From assembly GCA_945870425.1 (NCBI GenBank), contig CAMBSD010000016.1:1-64000 (forward strand): DNA of 64,000 nt. The letters are read 5' to 3'. This document shows positions 46,115 to 54,338 of this stretch, in pieces (position 1 is the stretch's first letter; every line of letters starts with the position of its first letter). The translations under genes were made by a program, and so were the position numbers. The notes beneath the pieces are model-generated. The model saw only the letters and a list, made by a program, of their open reading frames with translations, made no database searches and had not been told where the DNA came from. The DNA comes from Chitinophaga pinensis (GTDB lineage Bacteria; Bacteroidota; Bacteroidia; UKL13-3).

Positions 46115-46190
46115 TATCCTTAGAGTTAGCAAAGCACTCTAAGGATTTGAAATGAAATGCAGTGTCTTTGGCAGCGGTCCAATAAGCAAT
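46115..46190 (+). repeat. Dispersed hairpin repeat, copy 3
   Basis: Contains the best stem: ATCCTTAGAGT (46116-46126) and ACTCTAAGGAT are perfect 11 bp complements, followed by TTGAAATGAAATGCAGTGTC. It lies between the Fic module and the ParDE module. A weak reading frame across it (46157-46381) is not gene-like. Confidence 0.8.
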
Positions 46191-46303
46191 ATATTATTTA
46201 TCTTTGTTGTTTTCTAACTTTATCTGCAGCTTTTGTAAATACCGGGATTCGCAGTTATATCTTATTCTTGGCCAATTCAGCATTCCATTTAAAGAAAAAA
46301 AAA

Positions 46304-46333
46304 TTGAATAAATACCAAGACTTGGTATATTTG
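46304..46333 (+). promoter_or_regulatory. parDE promoter with ParD operator
   Basis: TTG (46304-46306), a 19 nt spacer and TATATTTG (46326-46333). A perfect palindrome ATACCAAG-A-CTTGGTAT (46312-46328) fills the spacer and overlaps the -7 box, as expected for autorepression by a ribbon-helix-helix antitoxin. Confidence 0.7.
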
Positions 46334-46353
46334 AATCTAAAATCATACATATT

Positions 46354-46605
46354 ATGGCAAAGAACACATCCATTTTACTAGGGGATTATTTTGATAGCTT
46401 TATTAATGAACAAGTGAAATCTGGTAAGTTCTCCTCGGCAAGTGAGGTTGTTCGCGCAGCCTTAAGAATGTTTGAATATGAAGAAAGCAAAAAGGCTGAA
46501 CTGATTAATGAGCTAAAAAAAGGCGAAAAATCTGGGTTCATTGAAAATTTCAAACGTGAGTCTTTTCTTAAAAGTATGCATAACAAACATGCTGCTGAAA
46601 AATGA
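46354..46605 (+). CDS. parD: ParD-like ribbon-helix-helix antitoxin
   Basis: An 83-residue antitoxin. The N-terminal ribbon-helix-helix (NTSILLGDYFDSFINEQVKSGKFSSASEVVRAALRMFE) binds DNA and dimerises, and the C-terminal helical tail (ELINELKKGEKSGFIENFKR) should wrap the ParE toxin. The gene overlaps parE by 4 bp (ATGA), so translation is coupled. The palindrome in its promoter fits autorepression. Confidence 0.92.
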   Translation: MAKNTSILLGDYFDSFINEQVKSGKFSSASEVVRAALRMFEYEESKKAELINELKKGEKSGFIENFKRESFLKSMHNKHAAEK

Positions 46606-46901
46606 AATACATAATCAGCAAAGAAGCCTCGAAAGATTTAGAAAAAATATGGCTTTATACATTCGAAAACTGGTCAATAGAACAAGCAGATAGATACTTC
46701 AATTTAATTATTGATGAAATAGAAAACATTACTAAAGACCCTAAATCTGGCAAAGATTTTAGTGAAGTGAGAAAAGGATACTTTAGAACAAGGGTTAAGT
46801 CTCATTTTATTTTCTATAGAATCAATTTAAAGAAAAAGGAAATTGAAATCATCAGAATACTTCATCAGCAAATGGATATTGAGTCCCGAATAAACGACTA
46901 A
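46602..46901 (+). CDS. parE: ParE-like type II toxin
   Basis: A 99-residue RelE/ParE-fold toxin: ISKEASKDLEKIWLYTFENWSIEQADRYFNLI, then SGKDFSEVRKGYFRTRVKSHFIFYRI, and a C-terminal EIIRILHQQMDIESRI. The helical opening with EKIW and the Arg in the FRTRVKSHFIFY strand match ParE, which poisons DNA gyrase, rather than RelE, which cleaves mRNA. Full length, with an intact partner. Confidence 0.92.
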   Translation: MKYIISKEASKDLEKIWLYTFENWSIEQADRYFNLIIDEIENITKDPKSGKDFSEVRKGYFRTRVKSHFIFYRINLKKKEIEIIRILHQQMDIESRIND

Positions 46902-46922
46902 TGAAAAAATAACTGCCCTCAC

Positions 46923-47045
46923 TATCCTTAGAGTTTGCAAAGCGCAATAAGGATTTAAAATGAAATGTAGTGTCTCAGACACGGGTTTAATAGGTGATTT
47001 AGTATTATATATAAATCTTGCAGGCTAGACGCCTGCAAGGGCAGT
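46923..47045 (+). repeat. Dispersed hairpin repeat, copy 4
   Basis: Begins 21 bp after parE: TATCCTTAGAGTTTGCAAAG, a weakened right arm, AAAATGAAATGTAGTGTCTC and AGACACGGGTTTAA. The tail CTTGCAGGC-tagac-GCCTGCAAG (47017-47039) is itself a perfect 9 bp hairpin. Same two-part structure as copy 2. Confidence 0.8.
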
Positions 47046-47115
47046 GAAAATGTGAAATTACAATCGCTCAGGCATCACACATACGAGTGTATTACTATCA
47101 ACCAACAACTGCCAA

Positions 47116-48765
47116 CTAAAAAGTAAAAGTCATTCCACCCAACAAATTAAAGCCATACACATTGTAGTTTAACCAACGTTGGTATTGGTTGTTTGCAAAG
47201 TTGTTTATGTTTAAGAAAGCAGATACATGTTTGTTATACCTATAATCAATGGCAAAATTGGCATCAACCATGGCATTTAGTTTTACCTCTTTTTTATCTG
47301 TGTAGTTAAACGCGGTTCTTTCATTCATATAAAACAAATCCAATCTGAATAGGAATTTTTCAGCTAAGTTCAGACAGTTGTTCCACTTAGCCTCGAAGCT
47401 TGGTTTAGAATAGGGTTGACCTAATTTTTCCATGCTATATCCATAATTGGTAAGTGTTAAACCCGTTCTGAATTTTTCGCCAAAATGGTGGTTCAATTCT
47501 AACTGCATGGTGGTAAGGGTTACCCTGCCAGTATCATACAAAGGCAATTGAGAATACCTTCCTGATTCATAACCAAAGAACAACATGTTTTCGTAATTGG
47601 CCACCGAACCATAGATGCTAAAGAAAGTACGTTTGCCAAGGCTGCCTTTCAATCCTAAATAGAATTCAATTTGTTTGTTGGTATTATATATGCCATGCAA
47701 GGCAGAATCACTTCTACCCAAGGTAAAAGGATTTTCGCTACTAATGCTGCGGAAAGTATTTTTCTTGTAGTCGCCCGTTAATCCAGCATAGGTAGTTAGT
47801 TTTTCTTTGATGATATGATAGCCCGCTTCAGCCACTGGATAAAAGAAAACACCCGATTGTTCCGATTTATTGCTATCACTCATATAGGTTAAATTAAAAC
47901 CTCCTTTTAAGTAAAAGTCAACATCGTTTAAAGTTACCCTTGGATTAAAATCGAAATAAGTTCTGTTGTATGAAAAGTCTTTATAGCCTGTATTGTTGAT
48001 GTTAATAGCGGTTTTCAAATCGAACAAAACACCCACATACCTTTTGCTAAAAATACCTGCCGCTAAAAAATCATTGTCTGTTACTTCTCTGTTGTTGTTG
48101 TAGTTATAGTAGTTGGCATTTATCTTCAACGATAAGTCATTGCTATCTTTCACTTTGTTTTCGTAAGCCAATTTTACATCAATGGTATTATACACCAACT
48201 TAGAAGTATCTTCCGTTGGCTTAACCTCCTTTGGATAGCCATACAAATAAGCCACATTGCGGTAATAGTAGGCATCAGCAGAGATACTACCTGCATCAAA
48301 GAACCGCTTACCAAAGGCATACAAAGTATTGTTGCTAAAATTATTAAAGGCCTCATCTCCCTTTGAAGAAAGATGTTTAGCAAACACACCACCTTGCCAG
48401 TTTTTATTTCTCAAAGAAGTCAAATACATCTCAAACATGGGTGTGACATAGTTTCCAAAACCCATGCGGGTATAGTTGTTTTTTAACTTAGGCAATAAGG
48501 CTGTTCCCAAACTGATGGGTTTAATGGCATACATGGTAGGCAAGGTTTGGTATTGCTGCTCAGGTTGCTTGTATTTAAACTCAGGCATGGTGCTCTCAGG
48601 TGTCTCTGGATTGGGATTCACCGGTATTTTGATAGCATCCGACAAGGTAGGCTTAAAGGTTTTGATTACCTCTATTTCATTGGCCTTTATCAAAGAATCT
48701 TTTTGCTGCGCAGATACATTTAGAACTACAAGTATCAAGCAAATTATAAATAGTATTTTTTTCAT
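47116..48765 (-). CDS. Outer-membrane beta-barrel protein (TonB-dependent receptor-like barrel)
   Basis: A 549-residue protein with a signal peptide (LNVSAQ). A short N-terminal region with IEVIKTFKPTLSDAIKIP precedes about 440 residues of alternating aromatic beta strands (YTRMGFGNYVTPMFEMYLTS, KTFSIYGSVANYENM-like pairs) ending in NVYGFNLLGGMTFTF with a C-terminal Phe, the usual barrel-insertion signal. There is no plug domain, so it is not a full TonB-dependent receptor. It is 84 bp downstream of a large TPR gene, and the two are probably coexpressed. Confidence 0.8.
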   Translation of the reverse strand: MKKILFIICLILVVLNVSAQQKDSLIKANEIEVIKTFKPTLSDAIKIPVNPNPETPESTMPEFKYKQPEQQYQTLPTMYAIKPISLGTALLPKLKNNYTRMGFGNYVTPMFEMYLTSLRNKNWQGGVFAKHLSSKGDEAFNNFSNNTLYAFGKRFFDAGSISADAYYYRNVAYLYGYPKEVKPTEDTSKLVYNTIDVKLAYENKVKDSNDLSLKINANYYNYNNNREVTDNDFLAAGIFSKRYVGVLFDLKTAININNTGYKDFSYNRTYFDFNPRVTLNDVDFYLKGGFNLTYMSDSNKSEQSGVFFYPVAEAGYHIIKEKLTTYAGLTGDYKKNTFRSISSENPFTLGRSDSALHGIYNTNKQIEFYLGLKGSLGKRTFFSIYGSVANYENMLFFGYESGRYSQLPLYDTGRVTLTTMQLELNHHFGEKFRTGLTLTNYGYSMEKLGQPYSKPSFEAKWNNCLNLAEKFLFRLDLFYMNERTAFNYTDKKEVKLNAMVDANFAIDYRYNKHVSAFLNINNFANNQYQRWLNYNVYGFNLLGGMTFTF

Positions 48766-48849
48766 TTTAGTTCAGGTTTAATGGTTCACAGTTATTTGGT
48801 TTCACAGTTCATAGATAAATCCTATCAACTGTCATCAGACAACTATCAA

Positions 48850-51800
48850 CTAATTTTCTTTATCTATTCTGTCTTCTATTTTTTTCTTTTGTTCAGATTT
48901 GTTTTTGCTTTCAAGTTCTATCACTTTGTTCAACTTCTCTTGGGCAATTTGTTTGATGTCTCCATCTCCTTCGTAGCCTTCAAGCACACTTTGTAAGGTG
49001 GCCTTAGCTTGGAAAAGGTCATTCATTTTTACATAAATATCCGACCAAAGGATAAAGCCCTTTGCTACCCAATAATCATAATCTGTAAACTGATTACTAA
49101 GCTCAGTAATGGTTTTGGTAGCACCTTTAAACTCTTTGCGTAAAAACTGTATGTAAGCAATATTGTATTTAGACTCTGCTGCCAATACATTTTTGCTTTC
49201 TTTCAATACAAATTGAAAATCAGGCATGGCTGAATCAGGCTTATTGCGACTGATATAGAACTTACCTGTATTGTAACGCGCTTCAACCAAACCATCTTTT
49301 TGTGCTATACCCGAATTGATGTATTTGAAAGATGCTGTAGCAGCCGTATCTGTTTTTTGCATCAAACCTGCACAACGCATTTGACCCAGTAAGGATACAT
49401 GCAAATTGTCTTTATTACCTGCTATCCTTTCAAGAGCTGCATAGTATTCATAAGCTTTCTCGTAGTTCTTTTTGCCAAAATACAAAATGGCTGCTTGCCT
49501 GGTGCTGCGCTCGGTATAGTCGCTACGTGTATTGCTAACCACATATTCATAACAAGCCAATGCATCATCATTGTTTTTCAATTTATAATCACATTCAGCT
49601 TTAAAATAATTTGCCTTCAACATAAAATACCCCCCAGGGAAATGACTGATATAATTAGCAAATCCCTTGCTGGCTTTAGCACAATCATTGTTTTTATAAT
49701 TATTGAATGCTGCTTCATACGTAATTGAATCTTGTGTGCTAGGTGCGATGCTTATGTTTGGCAAATTGCGGTACATATCTTCAAGCTTTTCGCTTTCACC
49801 TTTGTTCACCAATATGTTTCTCACCAAGACCAATGCCTCACGGCTTTCATCTGTTTGTGGGTAGGTTTTAATTAAAGTTTTGATTGTTGTTAAGGCATCA
49901 TCATCTTTGTCTTGGTTAAACAAAGCAAGACCCTTATTTAACATAGCCTTGCGGATGTATATACTTCTTGGGTAATTGGTGATGATGTTATCAAACTCTG
50001 AAACGGCTGTGGCATATTCTTCGTTTTGTAGATGCACTTTGGCAATGTCAAACAAGGCATCATCAATAAAAACTGATTTTGGAAATTGATTGATTAGTGA
50101 ACGTAAACTTGTAATCTTATCATTATTTCTATTCACAACACCTTGCACCAATGACTTTTGGTACATGGCATAATCAGCGCCATTCAACTTTTTGTCGATA
50201 ACTAGGTTATAGTATTCAATGGCTTTATCATAGCTTCTTTGCACAAAATAACAATCAGCCGTTCTGATAACTGCATCCGTGTATATCTCAGGGTTGCTAA
50301 CCGCTGCATCTAACAACACATATTTTTTAAATTGCTCAATGGCATTGTTGTATTCTTCTGCCTTCAACTGAGCATAACCTAGGTTATATACACTCAGAAA
50401 ATAAAATCTTGTTTTCTTTAACTCATCAAATGTTAAGGCCTTTTTGTAATTAGCAATGGCATTTTGGTAAGCATTGTTTTTGTATTCAATCTCTCCCAAC
50501 CAAAAATAACTCAAGCTAAGTATTCTTTTATCGTAGGAAGTTTCAGCTGCTTTGTTAAAGTAAATGGCTGCATTTTCATAATCATTATTCAAATAATATT
50601 GCTCAGCTTGGTAGTAGTAAACCCTCTGCAATCCCAATAAATCCTTATCACTTGGCTTGATAATACTTTCTAAAAAGTTGATGGCCTCTTTATAGTTTTT
50701 TGAAGATAGGAGCAATTGACTCAAATTGCTCTTGGCTTCATCAATCAAATCAGATTCAGGAAATTTTTCTATGAACTTTTTGTAATTGAAAATGGCTGCT
50801 GAGTTAAGCAATAATTCATTGGCCAATTTAGCTGAATTGAAAATGGACCATTCTGAAATTACTTTGTTATAGTCAATCTCCGCTGCTTTGTTGAAAGCTG
50901 TGCGGGCATTCGGTTTTTTGTTTACTTCAATATAAGATTTACCTAAATTGTATAATGCATATTGGGTTAAAGTATCTGTATTTTCGGCTATTTTCAAGAA
51001 CTGATCTATGGCTTTTTCGTATTGGTTATTCTTAAAATAGCTATAAGCCAATCTGTAAACATCATTGTTGTTAGGAGCCACTAGTGCTTCATTGGTAAAC
51101 TTCTCAAGGTATGGCAGAGCCTTTTGGTAATTTCCTAGATTATAATGCGACTGACCTAACATACCTGAAATATCAGTAGCCACTTCATTATTGGTGATGG
51201 TATCACAATAGGCAATCACATCTTGGTATTGCTTGCGACTGAAGTAAATTTGGGCTACATAAATATTTGATAAGGGTCCAAATGTTTTGTGGCGTTTTAC
51301 CCTAGCAAAATGATCCAATGCTTCATCATAATCAGCGTTTTTGTAGCACACATAACCATAGTAATAATTGGTAGCATCATAATACTTGGTCTTTTCGTCT
51401 TTGATAGGTTTCAAGGATGCCTTCGACTTTTCGAAACTATCTACTTTGAATAGGCAATAACCTTTATCGAAATAATATTCCCTTACATCATTTTCAGCTA
51501 AATAATCGGCATCCACTCGATCAAAATAATGCACGGCTTCTTTGTTGTTTTTATTGCGGTAATACAACCTACCTAATTGGTACATGGCCAATTTTGATAC
51601 AGGTAAATCAGGGTAATTTTGAATAATCCCTTTTAGCATCGATACCGCATTGGCATTGAATAGTTCCATGGCGCAAGTGGCAGCATAATATTCAGCTCTG
51701 GCTTTGTAACTGCGATCGGTAGTGAAGCCCGCAAACCAAGTAAAATGCTTTTGGGCTACAGCAAATTTTTCTTTATCAAATAGTTCAAGGCCGCGGTTAT

Positions 51801-51903
51801 AGTAACGAATATCATCGTCATAAATCATGGTGCGCTGTGCTTTTGCTGTTTGAAGCAACAAGAAAAACAGGGCTATTTTTATAGCTAATCGCTTTGTAAT
51901 CAT
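48850..51903 (-). CDS. Large exported tetratricopeptide repeat protein
   Basis: A 1017-residue protein with a signal peptide (LLQTAKAQ) and TPR-type helical hairpins over nearly the whole length (for example SKLAMYQLGRLYYRNKNNKEAVHYF, ALYNLGKSYIEVNKKPNARTAF, YNLGYAQLKAEEYNNAIEQFKKYV, DALFDIAKVHLQNEEYATAVSEFDNII). It closes with a charged coiled-coil tail (EQKKKIEDRIDKEN). It is likely a periplasmic scaffold. Pairing with an outer-membrane barrel downstream suggests that the two work together at the outer membrane. A TAGCTTTG box (51931-51938) lies 27 nt upstream. The next 440 bp upstream hold no gene I can identify. Confidence 0.85.
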   Translation of the reverse strand: MITKRLAIKIALFFLLLQTAKAQRTMIYDDDIRYYNRGLELFDKEKFAVAQKHFTWFAGFTTDRSYKARAEYYAATCAMELFNANAVSMLKGIIQNYPDLPVSKLAMYQLGRLYYRNKNNKEAVHYFDRVDADYLAENDVREYYFDKGYCLFKVDSFEKSKASLKPIKDEKTKYYDATNYYYGYVCYKNADYDEALDHFARVKRHKTFGPLSNIYVAQIYFSRKQYQDVIAYCDTITNNEVATDISGMLGQSHYNLGNYQKALPYLEKFTNEALVAPNNNDVYRLAYSYFKNNQYEKAIDQFLKIAENTDTLTQYALYNLGKSYIEVNKKPNARTAFNKAAEIDYNKVISEWSIFNSAKLANELLLNSAAIFNYKKFIEKFPESDLIDEAKSNLSQLLLSSKNYKEAINFLESIIKPSDKDLLGLQRVYYYQAEQYYLNNDYENAAIYFNKAAETSYDKRILSLSYFWLGEIEYKNNAYQNAIANYKKALTFDELKKTRFYFLSVYNLGYAQLKAEEYNNAIEQFKKYVLLDAAVSNPEIYTDAVIRTADCYFVQRSYDKAIEYYNLVIDKKLNGADYAMYQKSLVQGVVNRNNDKITSLRSLINQFPKSVFIDDALFDIAKVHLQNEEYATAVSEFDNIITNYPRSIYIRKAMLNKGLALFNQDKDDDALTTIKTLIKTYPQTDESREALVLVRNILVNKGESEKLEDMYRNLPNISIAPSTQDSITYEAAFNNYKNNDCAKASKGFANYISHFPGGYFMLKANYFKAECDYKLKNNDDALACYEYVVSNTRSDYTERSTRQAAILYFGKKNYEKAYEYYAALERIAGNKDNLHVSLLGQMRCAGLMQKTDTAATASFKYINSGIAQKDGLVEARYNTGKFYISRNKPDSAMPDFQFVLKESKNVLAAESKYNIAYIQFLRKEFKGATKTITELSNQFTDYDYWVAKGFILWSDIYVKMNDLFQAKATLQSVLEGYEGDGDIKQIAQEKLNKVIELESKNKSEQKKKIEDRIDKEN

Positions 51904-52346
51904 TATAAAAAATGTGTTTTAAGAGATATACAAAGCTATGAGATACGATATTCTTCTTGGCAAGATTTAAACCACAAGTAAGGGAATAACTTGGTTAAGT
52001 GAATGGATTAATGGACAGCAAAAATGGTAGAGGTAAGCAGATGTTTCAACAGATTTATTTAAACACAGGCAGATAGGTTGAATAACATAACATAACATAG
52101 TTGCAGTTGCAGGAGTTTCTGCATGAAACATTAATTACTATTCAACCCTTAATCAACAAAAAACTAATCAAGATTTGGAGGCAAGGACAAAGGCGAAATG
52201 GAAAGGCTAATCCTGCATCCTATAAATTCTATTCTGATAAGCTGGATTTATTATTGTCCTTGCTGGCAATCTAATGCCATTAAAAGAATAATCAGGCAAT
52301 TTTAAACAACATTACAAGTTTTGCAAACCAAATACCTAAAATAGAA

Positions 52347-52652
52347 TTAAGCTTGACCTGTAGTTCCACCAAAATTTAACGGCATAGCAGGCATATTATC
52401 CAACACCGTTATCTCGCCATTCATATCTTCGTATTTATTGATATTATCAGAAAGGGCGAGCAACAAACGCTTGGCATGCTCAGGTGTTAAAACTATGCGG
52501 GCTTTTACTTTAGCCTTTGGAACGCCTGGCATTAGTCTAATAAAATCTACCACAAACTCACTATTAGAATGGGTAATGATGGCTAAGTTTGAGTATGTTC
52601 CTTCTGCGATTTCTTCGCTAAGTTCTATGTTGATTTGGTTTTGATTTTCCAT
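52347..52652 (-). CDS. DUF3467 family protein
   Basis: A 101-residue cytoplasmic protein matching DUF3467: INIELSEEIAEGTYSNLAIITHSNSEFVVDFIRLMPG, then KAKVKARIVLTPEHAKRLLLALSDNINKYE. The family is widespread and small, and its function is unknown. A TATATTTG box at 52673-52680 ends 20 nt before the ATG. The 250-280 bp on each side contain nothing else I can call. Confidence 0.85.
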   Translation of the reverse strand: MENQNQINIELSEEIAEGTYSNLAIITHSNSEFVVDFIRLMPGVPKAKVKARIVLTPEHAKRLLLALSDNINKYEDMNGEITVLDNMPAMPLNFGGTTGQA

Positions 52653-52931
52653 GATGTAATAAAATGTTGAGCCAAATATATGTATTTTTCTTTTTCAAAT
52701 AAGTCCATAGACTAATTTTGGTCTTGTTCTAGATAGCTATTAGCTTAAAAGCCATAAATTAAAAATAGCAGATAATTTTTTAATATAGGTTAATTCTAAT
52801 AGATATACCGGCATCACTTACTGCCACAGACTTTTCAATTCAACAATGTCCCTTACGAGAGACTGTTGACTATTTTACCACAAGAAACCAAAGTAAACAA
52901 GAGGAATAAATCCAAATAGCATTCAGCATTC

Positions 52932-53975
52932 TCATCGTCTACCAAAAAGTATTTCAAGTCGAACCAATGCACCTTGCGTTGTGCCATAGTTTTTAGCATC
53001 GCTAAGAATATAAGTGCTAGTGGAAGGATTGTAATAATAACTACCTGGTGATTTTACATCATAGAATCCTTGGAAATAATTGGCAGAAACCCTTAATGAA
53101 ACAGATGAAGTTCGATTGAATATATAACCTCCACCCACTAACAACATCAAACCATAACCTGAAGCAGAAGTACTACCAGAATATGAGGATGTATAATTGT
53201 TTGGATCATAAGAATGTGCCGTTCTTGAAAATGACAAGCCACCTCCATAAAAAGGAGTATTTCCCGTATTTTTTATTGGCTTAGCCATTTCTAATGATAA
53301 ACTGTATACATCTCTAATATTTGAGAAACTCCAAGATGGACGAATATCAAAAATATAATTACGGGCATCAAAACTCCATGCAGCACTTAATCCTGACATC
53401 AAAGGTAAATTGGATTCAAACAATGCTGCCCCACTCAAACCCACACCAAAATAATTATTGGTTTCTTTCTTTTGGAGTGTTTTACTTTCTTGTGCTGTCA
53501 CCGAATAAATATCGTCATTGGTGGCAGCCTTGTTAACACTGCCAATATTTGCACCAAATCTTTGAAGAACTGGGTCTAAATCATCAGGGGTAAATGCTTT
53601 TAATTGATCAAACCAAACTTTACGTAAACTTTCAGTTTCATATAAATTTATGTTTACAATCACAGTCTCTCCTAATCTATTTAATGAGCCTGTAATAAAA
53701 TAAGTGGCGCCTTTCTCTTTCGCTTTGGCTTTAACCAATTCTAATTGATCTGACAAAACCACAGCAGAATCAGATATCTCTTGCATTACCACTTGGTATC
53801 TATTGGCGTTTTCAATATAGCTTTTTAACAATTTACTAGTCGAATATTGAAAGTCTTTTTTCAAATTGATGGTTTCAAGCATAGGCAAAAAAACCTTTGG
53901 TAATTGAGCCATTATATGGTTTCCAAAAAAATTCATGGCAAACAAAAATACTGCCAAAAGGTTAATTTTTTTCAT
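52932..53975 (-). CDS. Exported protein: CsgG/LpoB-like domain plus outer-membrane barrel
   Basis: A 347-residue protein with a signal peptide (FGNHIMAQ). Residues about 25-150 look like the nucleotide-binding-like fold of CsgG/LpoB-type lipoproteins (QVVMQEISDSA, AKAKEKGATYFITGSLNRLGETVIVNINLYETESLRKVW). Residues about 170-347 are beta strands with alternating aromatics (YIFDIRPSWSFSNIRDVYSLSLEM, YGLMLLVGGGYIFNRTSSVSLRVSANYF) ending VRLEILFGRR. Such combined proteins are seen in Bacteroidota but not characterised; the domain assignment is from pattern only. Confidence 0.6.
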   Translation of the reverse strand: MKKINLLAVFLFAMNFFGNHIMAQLPKVFLPMLETINLKKDFQYSTSKLLKSYIENANRYQVVMQEISDSAVVLSDQLELVKAKAKEKGATYFITGSLNRLGETVIVNINLYETESLRKVWFDQLKAFTPDDLDPVLQRFGANIGSVNKAATNDDIYSVTAQESKTLQKKETNNYFGVGLSGAALFESNLPLMSGLSAAWSFDARNYIFDIRPSWSFSNIRDVYSLSLEMAKPIKNTGNTPFYGGGLSFSRTAHSYDPNNYTSSYSGSTSASGYGLMLLVGGGYIFNRTSSVSLRVSANYFQGFYDVKSPGSYYYNPSTSTYILSDAKNYGTTQGALVRLEILFGRR

Positions 53976-54033
53976 GTTTAATTTTAAAATTAATTACCGA
54001 AGATATTGATTTCTGAAGAATAGACCTATATGA

Positions 54034-54333
54034 TTAATATTTCTCTTTCCAAGCCAACATGCCACCCAACAGGTTGCGCACATTGGTAAAGCCCGAATCA
54101 AGCATGAACATTTTAGCATTGCCACTTCTTGCACCGCTTCTGCAATGCAGTATAATTTCTTCGTTTTTAAGAGCAGCCAATTCATCCATTTTACTTGGCA
54201 AAGTGGCTAAAGGAATCAAGGTAGCACCAATATTGTACTCTTCATACTCATGTAATTCACGCACATCAAATACGTTCATCTTTTCACCTGCATCCATACG
54301 TTGCTTCAATTCTTCAATGGTAATGTCTTCCAT
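54034..54333 (-). CDS. Single-domain rhodanese (sulfurtransferase)
   Basis: A 99-residue protein: MNVFDVRELHEYEEYNIGATLIPLATLP and the active-site loop LHCRSGARSGNA (CRSGAR), closing with NVRNLLGGMLAWKEKY. It transfers a sulfane sulfur, and small forms often supply sulfur to cofactor or tRNA modification. It begins 5 bp after the upstream T9SS protein gene. Confidence 0.92.
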   Translation of the reverse strand: MEDITIEELKQRMDAGEKMNVFDVRELHEYEEYNIGATLIPLATLPSKMDELAALKNEEIILHCRSGARSGNAKMFMLDSGFTNVRNLLGGMLAWKEKY

Positions 54334-54338
54334 AGGAT

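Noticed and set aside
46157-46381. 74-codon open frame between the Fic and ParD genes
   Set aside because: It starts within a copy of the dispersed repeat, has low-complexity lysine runs and overlaps the parDE promoter and operator, so it is unlikely to be a gene.
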